Shown here: piece by piece, positions 1 to 8,628 of the stretch
How positions within the stretch are numbered: the stretch's first letter is position 1
How the letters are laid out: each line of letters begins with the position of its first letter
NCBI RefSeq assembly: GCF_014078525.1
Contig: NZ_MU078694.1
Location: forward strand, 1-64,000
Origin: Nitrosopumilus sp. b3
Lineage (GTDB): Archaea; Thermoproteota; Nitrososphaeria; Nitrososphaerales; Nitrosopumilaceae
Direction: 5' to 3'
DNA length: 64,000 nt
Program-made: the position numbers and the translations under genes
Notes under the pieces: model-generated
What the model was told of the DNA's origin: nothing
What the model saw: the letters and a program-made list of their open reading frames with translations, nothing else
Database searches by the model: none

Positions 1-4
1 TCAT
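1..4 (-). CDS. Archaellin, only the start codon lies in the window
   Basis: The reverse-strand ATG at 2-4 is preceded (positions 5-61) by a sequence identical to the upstream region of the archaellin that starts at 810. The identical block covers 1-61 and 807-867. Because the promoter and first codon are the same, a further archaellin gene almost certainly runs leftwards off the window. The gene itself is not visible, so its product is inference from the duplicated 5' region. Confidence 0.65.
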
Positions 5-61
5 TGATAGGATTTAGTGGTATGGGAGTATATCATGGCGTGTGTTTGCCATGATCAAACA
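1..61. repeat. Direct repeat of archaellin promoter, copy 1
   Basis: These 61 bases are identical to 807-867. Each copy contains an archaellin start codon, a TATA-like element about 27 bases upstream of it, and an inverted repeat (GTGTTTG ... CAAACA). Perfect identity in non-coding DNA suggests recent duplication or gene conversion. Confidence 0.95.
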
Positions 62-62
62 T
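42..62. promoter_or_regulatory. Palindrome upstream of the off-window archaellin
   Basis: GTGTTTG (42-48) and CAAACAT (56-62) form 6-bp arms with a 7-base spacer, centred 48 bases upstream of the start codon at 4. It has the same layout as the copy at 848-868. The seventh pair is lost here because the identity with the other copy ends at position 61. Confidence 0.5.
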
Positions 63-108
63 GATTCAAAAATGAAAAAGAAAAAATCGGTAAACCAGTA
101 TTAGTGGT

Positions 109-810
109 TTAACCCAAGTCTACTACCGATGTGGTAATTGTTGGAACTTGTCTTTCTACAGATAGTGAAGCTCCAGTTGCTGGAATGATTTCAGCTCTAA
201 TTGTATCTAGAGCAGCAGGTCTGTCAGCAGCTTTGTATGCTATTGTCAATACTGCGTGTTCTCCTTGATCCAAAATTGCATTGGTGTTGGTTTGTACTGA
301 CCAATAGATGAATGCTGAAGTTGCATTTGGAGAGTTTCCAGTTGTTGGATGACTAGCAATGTATCCAGAATTAATTGCCTCTGTGAGTGCAAGTGACAAT
401 GATCTCTTTTCTGCTGCATTGATTGGACCAGAGTAAATATCATCATACTCTACAGTATTGCTGAGGTATTTTACAGCAGTAGTGGAAGCCCCTAAATCAA
501 CTGCTTCGCCACCTGAGGTGATCTTAATTGGAAATGCAGTTGCATTTAGAACTGGTGTAGTGGCACAGCCTCCTGCAGAGGTAGTACATCCAACTGCAGT
601 AACTTTACCTGCAACTTGCATGCTGCTACCTGATTCTTCTAATCCTGCAATGATTGTAGTCTTTGCTTTCTGTGATGTAGTAAATCCCATGTTAAGTACA
701 ACAAATGCTAAGGCTGCTGCTACGATTACAAATGCAATCATGACTATTGCAGACTCTACACCGATGACTCCACGATGAGAATGTCGCGTTCCCTTTCGTT
801 GTAATTTCAT
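109..810 (-). CDS. Archaellin (archaeal flagellin)
   Basis: 233-residue structural subunit of the archaellum filament. The N-terminus has the class III signal layout: a short basic leader (MKLQRKGTRHSHRG), then V-I-G-V-E-S-A, then a hydrophobic helix of about 25 residues ending near LNMGFTT. Such leaders are cut by the prepilin/prearchaellin peptidase and the helix forms the filament core. The rest is a threonine/alanine-rich beta domain ending in VPTITTSVVDLG, which matches the end of the second archaellin (VPNISSSVVDLG). The start at 810 is supported by the shared 5' block and by a TATA-like element about 27 bases upstream, so the mRNA is probably leaderless. Motor and assembly genes are not in the window and presumably lie to the left. 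Confidence 0.93.
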   Translation of the reverse strand: MKLQRKGTRHSHRGVIGVESAIVMIAFVIVAAALAFVVLNMGFTTSQKAKTTIIAGLEESGSSMQVAGKVTAVGCTTSAGGCATTPVLNATAFPIKITSGGEAVDLGASTTAVKYLSNTVEYDDIYSGPINAAEKRSLSLALTEAINSGYIASHPTTGNSPNATSAFIYWSVQTNTNAILDQGEHAVLTIAYKAADRPAALDTIRAEIIPATGASLSVERQVPTITTSVVDLG

Positions 811-867
811 TGATAGGATTTAGTGGTATGGGAGTATATCATGGCGTGTGTTTGCCATGATCAAACA
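807..867. repeat. Direct repeat of archaellin promoter, copy 2
   Basis: Identical to 1-61. It holds the start codon and promoter of the archaellin that runs to 109. A diverged third copy sits upstream of the archaellin that starts at 2514. Confidence 0.95.
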
Positions 868-868
868 C
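848..868. promoter_or_regulatory. Palindrome upstream of archaellin
   Basis: GTGTTTG (848-854) and CAAACAC (862-868) are perfect 7-bp inverted arms around CCATGAT. The centre is 48 bases upstream of the start at 810 and about 21 bases upstream of the TATA-like element near 837. This is where archaeal activators commonly bind. The role is inference. Confidence 0.55.
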
Positions 869-877
869 TTTAAACAA

Positions 878-1747
878 TTATTCTAAATGAATATTTTTGA
901 AGAAATTTAACGAATCAGAAAATTCTTTTTCTGTTATTACTTCATCCCCATACCAGCATAATGCTTTTTTGTACCAATTTGGTAATTGCATTTTTTCAAA
1001 CATAAAATTATCCTCTGATTTGAAATCTTGACAAAATTCTAAATACTTTGATTTTTCATATGACGCATCTTTTGGAATTTTTAATGGCATACTAGTAGAT
1101 TCACTAGGAACACCATAAACTAATTTCATCATATAATTTTCATCTTTTTTCCATATGGGTTCTGAAATATCTATGGATGTGTTAAAAGATGCATCAGGCT
1201 CAAATGAATGGCCTTTTTGATAAACGAGGTTACCCTCACTATCATATATTAAAATCTCATATTCTGTTTTACCAAAATCTGTATCTACTAGTCCTCCAAT
1301 AGATAATATTTCATTTTCAAGAATCTTATATGATATATCTAGTGTGGAATAAAATATATCTGGTCTATCTTCGAAAAAGATTTTCCCTGTAAACCAAGGA
1401 TGTATTTCACAAAAATAATAATATCCTGCAAAACCATTAAAATCTAAAGAAATGGTATAATCCTTTCCGGGAGAAATTGTTTCTGTTGCAAAGTATTCTC
1501 CCGAATAATCGGGATGATTGGGTACACCACTAACAATTTTATGAGTAGTGATATCATTATTTTGCCAAGTTATATTGTCTCCTGAAAATATCGGTAGTTC
1601 TCTAGGCTGAAACAATTCTTTTTTTTCAAGATCCTCGTAAGGATTTATGAATACAGTCCATGAATTTTCTGCATATGCTGAGAATATGATAACTGGTGTA
1701 ATCATGAATAATCCTAATGCTCCGATAATCAATTTTTGAATCATCAT
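878..1747 (-). CDS. Secreted cupredoxin-domain (plastocyanin-like) protein
   Basis: 289 residues with a signal peptide (1-26, ending AYA-EN) and a type I copper fold at about 30-128. Likely copper ligands are His69 (TTHK), Cys113 and His116 (CEIHPWF). Residue 119, where blue-copper proteins usually have the axial Met, is Phe, so the site would lack the normal axial ligand. A second beta-rich domain follows (about 130-220), then a charged tail. Ammonia-oxidising archaea use many such copper proteins for extracytoplasmic electron transfer. It lies between two archaellin genes on the same strand. Two start codons are in tandem (1747 or 1744). A redox or structural surface role is inference. Confidence 0.8.
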   Translation of the reverse strand: MMIQKLIIGALGLFMITPVIIFSAYAENSWTVFINPYEDLEKKELFQPRELPIFSGDNITWQNNDITTHKIVSGVPNHPDYSGEYFATETISPGKDYTISLDFNGFAGYYYFCEIHPWFTGKIFFEDRPDIFYSTLDISYKILENEILSIGGLVDTDFGKTEYEILIYDSEGNLVYQKGHSFEPDASFNTSIDISEPIWKKDENYMMKLVYGVPSESTSMPLKIPKDASYEKSKYLEFCQDFKSEDNFMFEKMQLPNWYKKALCWYGDEVITEKEFSDSLNFFKNIHLE

Positions 1748-1777
1748 TTAATCATAAAATGTTTGTAATTTGTAGTA

Positions 1778-1798
1778 TTGTTTGATCAAAATAAACAA
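1778..1798. promoter_or_regulatory. Palindrome upstream of cupredoxin gene
   Basis: TTGTTT (1778-1783) and AAACAA (1793-1798) are perfect 6-bp arms with a 9-base spacer, centred about 41 bases upstream of the cupredoxin start. It resembles the element in front of the archaellins. Confidence 0.4.
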
Positions 1799-1833
1799 AA
1801 TAAAAAAGTAAAAAACCTGGTTATCTTTTAGGA

Positions 1834-2514
1834 TTAACCAAGATCTACTACCGATGATGATATGTTTGGAACTGTACGCTCAATTGACAGTGGTGCACCA
1901 GTTGGAAGAATGACTTCTGCCCTGATTACATCAAGTGATTGTGGTCTCTCTGATTCTGAGAATGCAATTGCTAACATACCGTGTTCTCCTTGATCCAAGA
2001 TGAAGTTGTCATTTCTATTCACATTGAAATAGAATATCGCTTTTGTGGAATTTGGACTGGTAGCATTTACAGGGTTTGAATCAATATATCCTGCAATAAC
2101 TGATTGACGCATTGCCTCTGCTAATGTGTCATATGTCCCTGTTGAGATTGCACCTGCATAGATATTTCCATGCTCCACACTGTTACTAAGATAACGTATA
2201 GCAGCATTTGCGGGATTTAGGTTAATTGATGATCCTCCTGAGACAATCTTTAGTGGAATTGCTGTTGCATTAAGTTTTCCTGCAGTGATGTGGCCTGAAC
2301 CAATAATCTTCCCTGCAATCTCTAATGCACTACTTGCTTCATCTGCACTTGAGACTATGGCGTTTTTTGTTTTTTGCGTAGTTGAGAATCCCATGTTAAG
2401 TACAACAAATGCTAAGGCTGCTGCTACGATTACAAATGCAATCATGACTATTGCAGACTCTACACCGATGACTCCACGATGAGAATGTCGCGTTCCCTTT
2501 CGCTGTAATTTCAT
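1834..2514 (-). CDS. Archaellin (archaeal flagellin), second copy
   Basis: 226 residues from the MKLQRKG start. The frame stays open for 18 more codons (to 2568), but the start at 2514 gives the same leader as the first archaellin and the correct distance to its promoter. The leader, processing site and hydrophobic helix (about residues 1-45) are encoded by DNA almost identical to the first copy: 116 bases exact, then one mismatch in 139. The outer domain has diverged, and it lacks the CTTSAGGCA cysteine pair present in the first copy. Filaments with several archaellins usually place them in different parts. The C-terminus SVVDLG is shared. Confidence 0.93.
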   Translation of the reverse strand: MKLQRKGTRHSHRGVIGVESAIVMIAFVIVAAALAFVVLNMGFSTTQKTKNAIVSSADEASSALEIAGKIIGSGHITAGKLNATAIPLKIVSGGSSINLNPANAAIRYLSNSVEHGNIYAGAISTGTYDTLAEAMRQSVIAGYIDSNPVNATSPNSTKAIFYFNVNRNDNFILDQGEHGMLAIAFSESERPQSLDVIRAEVILPTGAPLSIERTVPNISSSVVDLG

Positions 2515-2525
2515 TGATAGGATTT
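2387..2525. repeat. Archaellin 5' coding repeat, copy B (copy A 683-821)
   Basis: 2387-2502 is identical to 683-798. Including one mismatch (2503 versus 799), the match extends to 2525/821. It covers the leader and core helix of both archaellins. Synonymous sites are also identical while the outer domains differ strongly, which is the pattern expected from gene conversion. Confidence 0.9.
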
Positions 2526-2553
2526 GGTATGATGTTAGTATATCATCGCGTGT

Positions 2554-2570
2554 GTTTGGAGTGATCATAC
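2554..2570. promoter_or_regulatory. Degenerate palindrome upstream of second archaellin
   Basis: GTTTG (2554-2558) and CATAC (2566-2570) are imperfect arms with a 7-base spacer, centred 48 bases upstream of 2514. This is the same spacing as at the other two archaellins, but the sequence has drifted. Weaker arms may mean a different expression level. Confidence 0.35.
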
Positions 2571-2728
2571 AACTTTATAGAATTACAGTGTTCGTTTGTA
2601 AAAAACACACAGTATCTAATTATGTCAAAATTTATTGTGATATTAATGAAAAATCAACGACTTCTATGTTATAGAGCCCAAAATAATAGATCAGATAAAT
2701 ACCATGAATACTCAGAGGAGAAAGTCAT

Positions 2729-3538
2729 ATGTTAAGTAAAGAAGAAATTTACAATTCTCTAGTTCATTTTGGTTTAGAAGAAATTGATGCCAAAATCTAT
2801 GTTGGCCTTCTTCAGATGGGTTCTGTAACTGTTGGTACGATGGCACAAAAACTAAATGTGGATAGAGGAAAGGCATACAGATCCTTGAATAAGCTCAGAA
2901 ACATGGGTGTTATTTCGACTACCTTCTCAAACCCTACAATCGTAAATGCTGTAGAACCATCTGAAGCATTAACCAGTGTAATTCAAAAGAAGGAAGATGA
3001 AATTGTAATGCTACAAAAATTGGCAAGAACTGTAATTGAAAGTCTCCATAATTATGAAAATAATGTGGCCGCAACTGACATGTCCTCTTTTTCAATTGTT
3101 CAAGGAAGATCCAACATATACACTAGAATTGGAAAACTAATCCAAGAATCTAACGAGAAAATCTTTCTTGTTACAACTTCTGATGATTTGATGAGGATGT
3201 ATCATACGTCTATCCCAGATAAAATTCATGCAAAAGTATCTTCAGGTGGTGAAGTGAGAATAATCACTAATGACTGTGATACAAAAACCATGGAAATTAT
3301 TGAACAATTAGGTACAACTGATGTTAAAATTGGAAAACTACCTTCAAAAAGTAGAATGATAGTAGAATCAAAGAATCAACTAATAATGTCAGGAGCTATG
3401 AAAGAATCAATGGATCTTAATGATGATGTTGACTCTATTATGTACACTAATTCTGAAGAGATGGTTGAAAACATGTTTAGTTTGTGCACTCATCTATGGA
3501 AAAAATCAAAACCAATGGAAATCTTATCTTCCAATTAA
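2729..3538 (+). CDS. TrmB-family transcriptional regulator
   Basis: 269 residues. Residues 1-80 form a winged helix-turn-helix of TrmB type: FGLEEIDAKIYVGLLQMG, then recognition-helix region NVDRGKAYRSLNKLRNMGVIS. A helical linker with charged repeats follows (about 85-115). A C-terminal domain (about 125-260) resembles the phospholipase-D-like effector part of TrmB proteins (IFLVTTSDDLMRMYHTSIPD). The gene is divergent from the archaellin cluster, with 214 bases between the starts. TrmB-family proteins in other archaea control sugar genes and, in some euryarchaea, archaellum genes. A role in archaellin control is suggested only by position. Confidence 0.85.
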   Translation: MLSKEEIYNSLVHFGLEEIDAKIYVGLLQMGSVTVGTMAQKLNVDRGKAYRSLNKLRNMGVISTTFSNPTIVNAVEPSEALTSVIQKKEDEIVMLQKLARTVIESLHNYENNVAATDMSSFSIVQGRSNIYTRIGKLIQESNEKIFLVTTSDDLMRMYHTSIPDKIHAKVSSGGEVRIITNDCDTKTMEIIEQLGTTDVKIGKLPSKSRMIVESKNQLIMSGAMKESMDLNDDVDSIMYTNSEEMVENMFSLCTHLWKKSKPMEILSSN

Positions 3539-3549
3539 TTTTTTCTTTT

Positions 3550-5352
3550 TTATTTTAATAATTCTTTAAACTCAAACATATTAGATATACTTTCAAAAAT
3601 TACTTCATTTGATGCTATTAGTTTGAATACATCATTGGTTTTAACTACCTTAGATAAAATTTCAATTGCCTGTTTTGTATTTCCTTGGAGCATTTGAATT
3701 TTTGATTTTTCAAATTGTGCGTAATTGTAAAGAGTATCTGTTTCTGGAATTTGCTCTAAACAAAGAATAGCATCATCATATTTTTGTTGGGAAAAACATG
3801 CCATTGATTTCTTTAAAATTATTTTAGAATTCATGGGACAAATGCTTATTGCTCTATCAAAAAAATCCACTGCTTTCTCAAAATTATTTAAAATAAGGTG
3901 AATTTTGCCTAATTCGTATAATGTTTGAGCATTTGTTTTGTTGTTTTTAATTAATTCCATGCAAATTTGCCCTGCCTCTTCATGACGACCTAGAATTGAT
4001 AAAAGATGTGATTTTCTTTCTAAAATTACATCAGATGATGATTTTGTTAATAACTGATTTGTATATGCTAATCCCTTCTCATAATTCCCAACTTTTAATG
4101 AAATTTCCGCAGCCTTCTCTAGAGCTTCTGTGTTTTCAGGATCTGATTTTAATATGTTCTCTATACATAGAAGAGCCTCCTGAAATTCCTGTTTTTGCTC
4201 AAAGATTTTAGCTTTGTAAATTAGCGCAACATTGTTGGTTTTAGTTTTTCCTAAAATCTCATTAAAAATACTTAGTGCATTGGAAGATTTATTATTGTTA
4301 AATAATAAAATTCCTTTCTTCAACAATTGATCTCTTGGTTCTGATGTTGATTCTACCAGTTGGTCACAACACTCTATTGCGTCATCTAATTTTCCACTTT
4401 TTTCTAATAATTGAATTTTGTAATTCAATGCATCCTTATGGTTTGGAGAAATCTCTAAAATTTTTTCAAAATTTGACATTGCTTCATTAGGATTACTAAT
4501 CTCCATGTTAGTTTTGCCTAAAAGTAGATGTGCCTCTATATGATTTGGTGTTTTATTCAATATTTTTTCAAAATGTATGATTGCTTCATTATAATTTTCT
4601 ACTGAAACATGTGCCTTGCCTAAAAGTAGATGTGCCTCTATATGATTTGGTGAAATTTCTTCAAGTTTATTCAAATATACTATTGCTTTTTGATGCTCAT
4701 TTTGATTTAAGAAAGTTTGACCCAATAATAATAATGAATCTACATGATCATGATCTTCAAGAATTCCCTCTAATACTTCAACACCATTTTGAATATTTCC
4801 CATTTTCACAAGTGATTTTGCTAGATAGAATTTCGTATCTATATTTTCTGATTCTAAATCTAATGCCCTCTGAAAATGTTTTACTGCCTCGGCAAAATCT
4901 TGTTTTGCATACATTATTTTGCCTTTCATAAAAAATGCCTCTGGAATATTTTTGTAAGTAGATAAAGCCTCATTATAACATGTAATCGCATCATCTAATT
5001 TTGACAGTTTAAAGAGACAAAGGCCCTTATTACATAATGCTGAATATGACTGGGGGTTTTTTACTAATGCACTTTCATAATACCTTAATGCATCTGAAAA
5101 TTTCCTGCATGCAAGAAAATAATTAGCAAGATTTAGGTCATCTGTAAAATCTTCAAAATCATCATCTCCATCAATATCGTCTTTGATCCTCTCTCTTGAT
5201 TCTAACAACTTCTCAACTTTTGATCTTACCTCTGTATCAATTTGAGGTAATTTTGGAAATAATGTTCTATATGAGACCTTATTTTCCTCCAAAATACTGC
5301 CAATTAGTCCATTTACCATCTTAAATTTAACCAATGCAGAATTTGCAGACAT
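3550..5352 (-). CDS. Tetratricopeptide-repeat (TPR) protein
   Basis: 600 residues. After an N-terminal region with an acidic run (IDGDDDFEDFTDD), at least a dozen 34-residue TPR units fill about 72-580, with the usual pattern of small and aromatic residues (ALVKNPQSYSALCNKGLCLF, LEISPNHKDALNYK). There is no signal peptide or membrane segment, so it is a cytoplasmic scaffold for protein-protein contacts. One repeat was duplicated recently: 4514-4550 and 4616-4652 are an exact 37-base match exactly 102 bases (one TPR unit) apart. The gene is divergent from the surface-protein gene; a palindrome is centred 48 bases upstream of its start. Its partners are not recognisable. Confidence 0.88.
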   Translation of the reverse strand: MSANSALVKFKMVNGLIGSILEENKVSYRTLFPKLPQIDTEVRSKVEKLLESRERIKDDIDGDDDFEDFTDDLNLANYFLACRKFSDALRYYESALVKNPQSYSALCNKGLCLFKLSKLDDAITCYNEALSTYKNIPEAFFMKGKIMYAKQDFAEAVKHFQRALDLESENIDTKFYLAKSLVKMGNIQNGVEVLEGILEDHDHVDSLLLLGQTFLNQNEHQKAIVYLNKLEEISPNHIEAHLLLGKAHVSVENYNEAIIHFEKILNKTPNHIEAHLLLGKTNMEISNPNEAMSNFEKILEISPNHKDALNYKIQLLEKSGKLDDAIECCDQLVESTSEPRDQLLKKGILLFNNNKSSNALSIFNEILGKTKTNNVALIYKAKIFEQKQEFQEALLCIENILKSDPENTEALEKAAEISLKVGNYEKGLAYTNQLLTKSSSDVILERKSHLLSILGRHEEAGQICMELIKNNKTNAQTLYELGKIHLILNNFEKAVDFFDRAISICPMNSKIILKKSMACFSQQKYDDAILCLEQIPETDTLYNYAQFEKSKIQMLQGNTKQAIEILSKVVKTNDVFKLIASNEVIFESISNMFEFKELLK

Positions 5353-5391
5353 TCCTTAAGATGAGATTTTTGTTGTAATAGCATTCTGTAC

Positions 5392-5408
5392 GTTCAATTT
5401 GTTTAAAC
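5392..5408. promoter_or_regulatory. Palindrome upstream of TPR gene
   Basis: GTTCA (5392-5396) and TAAAC (5404-5408) surround a 7-base spacer, with one arm mismatch. The centre (5400) is 48 bases upstream of the TPR start at 5352. The 25 bases 5388-5412 recur with four changes at 5432-5456, so the divergent genes each have a copy. Confidence 0.45.
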
Positions 5409-5435
5409 TGAGTATTTTTTTGAAATTATTTGTGC

Positions 5436-5452
5436 GTTCAATTTGGGTGAAC
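5436..5452. promoter_or_regulatory. Palindrome upstream of surface-protein gene
   Basis: GTTCA (5436-5440) and TGAAC (5448-5452) are perfect 5-bp arms with a 7-base spacer. The centre is 44 bases before the TTG at 5488, with a TATA-like TTATAATG between them (5459-5466). This spacing helps choose the start of the downstream gene. Confidence 0.45.
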
Positions 5453-5487
5453 TGATGATTATAATGTTCATTTGGGTTGTTTATATA

Positions 5488-7809
5488 TTGAAATCTATAC
5501 TATTTGGAATACTATTTTTGTTGTCTATCACAATTATAGATAATTCGTTTGCCATTGTAAATGATTATGATTTAGAATATGATTTACTGCCAAAAAAAAT
5601 TCATGAAAATGATGTAGTTACTTTGGAAGTTTATAATTCTCATGGTGAACAAGTTTCATTAGAGAAAATCCAAAATCTAAAAGTAGAATCTCTTGATAAA
5701 TCCGTAATTGATGTAATTGATTTAGAAAAAAAACATTCGTACAAAACTATAGTGAAATTAAAGGCTTATGGAGAAGGTGAAACAATCCTCTATGTTTTTA
5801 CTGAAGGCTCCAAATCATTGGAAATCCCTATTGAGGTATATGGGAACAATATTCCGAATAAACTTTCTCTAAATTTATTTCCAGATGTATTTGAAATAGG
5901 TGAAAATAATCAAGGTATTTTATCTGTTTTACTAACTGATGATAGTGGAATTCCGACAAGAGCAGATAAAGACTATCTGATAAAACTGAGTACTTCAAAA
6001 CCTGGAGTTGTTTCCTTTTCTGAATCAAACATATTCATCCCTCAAGGTGAATTTGAAACTAAACAAACTTTTAGAGTAGATAAAGAAGGGGTTATTACCA
6101 TATCTGCAAAGTCAGGTGATCTTGAGTCTTCTGAATTATTGACAGTTGAAGAATCAACTGAAAAAGAAATTCAAATATATGTGATTCCTAAAGATATCAG
6201 TTCTTCAAATACTTCAAGTGGCCATTTAATTGCACAGTTATTTTCAGAAGGATCTCTGATTAAGGCAACAGAGGATATTACCCTTTACTTTGAAATTGAG
6301 AGTTCAACTGACTCTGAAACCATTAACACAAGTACAGATGCAAATTCAATAAATCCTAAAGGATATTTTCAAATTAAAAAAGGACAGACCTATGGGCACG
6401 AATTATTCTCAATTCAAAAAGGTGAGACTGATTCCTATACAATTACAGTGACTTCGCAAAACCCGTTAATTATAGTTGAAGATACTTTTGATACAATTGA
6501 TGTTGAACTATATGGAAACAAAAATGTAAAATTTGAACCCTTAGCTGTTCTTTCCGATGGTTCAAGACAATTAATTGGAGTTATTTATCTGGAAGATGAA
6601 AATGGTCATCCTGTAACTGCTGATAGAGACATTGTGGTACCATTTACCACATCTGATAAATCAATATCAATTGAAAACTCAATAATAAAAAAAGGATTTG
6701 AATCTTCTTTGGTGTATGGAAATATGGGATATTTTGTCCCTACTGATTCTGACATTGCCCCAAATATTCCTAATGCGGAAGTTGTTACATTGGATATTCA
6801 TGGATATGAAGAAGATTCTGTATCGCTGAAGACTTTTGTGTCTACGGATCATTTTCTAAAAGGTGAACAACATTGGATTCTTGTTTATATGGAATCTTCT
6901 GATGGGTTATTCCAAATACCCTTAGAACAACAAATAGAAATTTCCAACTCTGACATCTTTATAGTGGATACAGAAAATATTCAAACTTATCCCTACTTTA
7001 CTCTAATTCCTATCACAGCAATTGATTCAGGGGATGAAGATTTGGTAATTAATATTGACAACTTTGAAACTAGCATTTCTCTTTCAAGTATTTCATCAAA
7101 ACCTGATTCCTTGATCCTTGATTACCCAGAAAAACTATTCAACGGAGTAAAAGATACATTTGTTTTACAAATTTTAGATTCCCAATCATTACCTGTGAAA
7201 ATAGATTATGGTGTTGATGTCAAAATATTTTCCTCAGATCGTTCCATACTTGATTTCCCAAAAAATGTGACTCTGTCTCATCAATCTAGTTTCATACAGT
7301 TAGATTTAACACCAAAATCATCTGGAACCGTTGAAGTTACTTTCATTTCTGAAGGATTACCAATACTTACAGAGGAGATCGAAATTGAAGAAATCACTCC
7401 TACGCTAGAAATTACAAGTGCTGATATTGTTGAAGCGGGAGATTCTTTTCTTGTATCTATAATCGCAAAACAAAATGGACTTCCTCTACAAAATGCCCCT
7501 GTCATATGGGAATTTGAAGGTGGATTTGCAACTATCAGTGATGGTTCTACAGGTCCGACTGGGGAGGCTATGGCATCAATCATTTCTACATCTGGTGAGT
7601 CTGTTAAGATTTTAGCAAGTATTAATGGTCCTATTCAATCTGCATTTGCCTCCAAAATTGTCAAAGTTAATGCAACAACTATGAGTATCACTGAAGAATC
7701 AGATGACACATTTAAAAAACCAGATGTTGGTGGTTTTGATCCTATATTGATACTAGTTCCAGCAATAATTATTGGAATGGTATTATACATGAAGAAAAAA
7801 TCAAAGTAA
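5488..7809 (+). CDS. Large secreted, C-terminally anchored surface protein with Ig-like domains
   Basis: 773 residues from TTG 5488. This start gives a clean signal peptide (MKSILFGILFLLSITIIDNSFA) and a promoter at the usual distance. The frame is open upstream, and ATG 5455 or TTG 5443 would give longer but atypical N-termini that overlap the palindrome. The body is a series of beta-sandwich modules, including a C-terminal invasin/Big-like unit (about 620-725) with PVIWEFEGGFATISDGS and TGPTGEAMASI. It ends with a transmembrane helix (PILILVPAIIIGMVLYM) and a KKKSK stop-transfer tail, so nearly all of it is outside the cell. It is probably an adhesin or S-layer-associated protein. No enzyme motif is visible. 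Confidence 0.8.
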   Translation: MKSILFGILFLLSITIIDNSFAIVNDYDLEYDLLPKKIHENDVVTLEVYNSHGEQVSLEKIQNLKVESLDKSVIDVIDLEKKHSYKTIVKLKAYGEGETILYVFTEGSKSLEIPIEVYGNNIPNKLSLNLFPDVFEIGENNQGILSVLLTDDSGIPTRADKDYLIKLSTSKPGVVSFSESNIFIPQGEFETKQTFRVDKEGVITISAKSGDLESSELLTVEESTEKEIQIYVIPKDISSSNTSSGHLIAQLFSEGSLIKATEDITLYFEIESSTDSETINTSTDANSINPKGYFQIKKGQTYGHELFSIQKGETDSYTITVTSQNPLIIVEDTFDTIDVELYGNKNVKFEPLAVLSDGSRQLIGVIYLEDENGHPVTADRDIVVPFTTSDKSISIENSIIKKGFESSLVYGNMGYFVPTDSDIAPNIPNAEVVTLDIHGYEEDSVSLKTFVSTDHFLKGEQHWILVYMESSDGLFQIPLEQQIEISNSDIFIVDTENIQTYPYFTLIPITAIDSGDEDLVINIDNFETSISLSSISSKPDSLILDYPEKLFNGVKDTFVLQILDSQSLPVKIDYGVDVKIFSSDRSILDFPKNVTLSHQSSFIQLDLTPKSSGTVEVTFISEGLPILTEEIEIEEITPTLEITSADIVEAGDSFLVSIIAKQNGLPLQNAPVIWEFEGGFATISDGSTGPTGEAMASIISTSGESVKILASINGPIQSAFASKIVKVNATTMSITEESDDTFKKPDVGGFDPILILVPAIIIGMVLYMKKKSK

Positions 7810-7830
7810 ATATTTTTTAAGTTTTTTTAT

Positions 7831-8589
7831 TTAAACTTCTGCAAGTTGTTTTAATTTCTTTAATATTGCATCATTGTATTGAATAGTATCTTCAGGTGTA
7901 CAATTAAGCATATGTCCGTTAGTTATTTGATAGAATTTCCAATCTCCACAAATAGTATTATCTGTCATTTCTGAATTATTATATTCCCAATCAAAACCAT
8001 CAATAATATATGAATCAGGAAATGCTGGTCCACGTTCAAGAATCATTGTATTTTCTTCATAATTTATTCTAACTTTGGAATCTAAGGAACCTGGATATAG
8101 GTAAATTACATTTGGATGTGATGTGATTGCTAGAAATTCATTCTCTGTTACAAATTGGTTATGCAACAAAATCACTGAATTAAAATTATTCAAAATTTCC
8201 GGATTTTTGTCAATATCTATGTCGTCGATTACACTATATCCTAAAAATTCTAAAATTCTAAAGCTTTTTGCTCCCACTGAAAAAATAGGATCGTAATACT
8301 CTTCAATCTCGACTTTAAAACATGTTTCACAACGACCCATGTTGAAATCATGTATTCCTCCCCATGAATATGCCGTTTGGGTAAGGATGGGATATACTAC
8401 TGCAGTTTTTTCAGGAGCACTCAATTCTGTATATTGCTCAAAAAATCGTGTTTCTGGCATTTGTGATATCCTGTAATCTTCAAAATCATTATTCGCATTT
8501 ATGGCGTCTGAAGAACCTGTTTTTAAAATAATCAGTACTGATAACATAATTAAAATTGAACAAATCATGATTTTTCTATTAAATACCAA
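7831..8589 (-). CDS. Secreted protein of unknown function
   Basis: 252 residues. The N-terminus (MVFNRKIMICSILIMLSVLIILKTG) is a signal peptide or anchor. The mature part has AVVYPILTQTAYSWGGIHDF followed by a CETC cysteine pair (MGRCETCFKV), then alpha/beta-looking segments (FNSVILLHNQFVTENEFLAI, NVIYLYPGS) and two more cysteines near the C-terminus (TICGDWKFY, MLNCTPED). I do not recognise a family with confidence. The alternation of strands and helices could be a Rossmann-like fold resembling ThuA-type domains, but this is a guess. It is divergent from the matrixin gene and convergent with the surface-protein gene. Confidence 0.7.
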   Translation of the reverse strand: MVFNRKIMICSILIMLSVLIILKTGSSDAINANNDFEDYRISQMPETRFFEQYTELSAPEKTAVVYPILTQTAYSWGGIHDFNMGRCETCFKVEIEEYYDPIFSVGAKSFRILEFLGYSVIDDIDIDKNPEILNNFNSVILLHNQFVTENEFLAITSHPNVIYLYPGSLDSKVRINYEENTMILERGPAFPDSYIIDGFDWEYNNSEMTDNTICGDWKFYQITNGHMLNCTPEDTIQYNDAILKKLKQLAEV

Positions 8590-8628
8590 TGTTTGTTATG
8601 TCTAAATTTAATAGAAAAATAACTATCT

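Noticed and set aside
458-778. Forward ORF overlapping the first archaellin
   Set aside because: Antisense shadow of the archaellin; similar shadow at 2285-2482 arises from the repeated 5' region.
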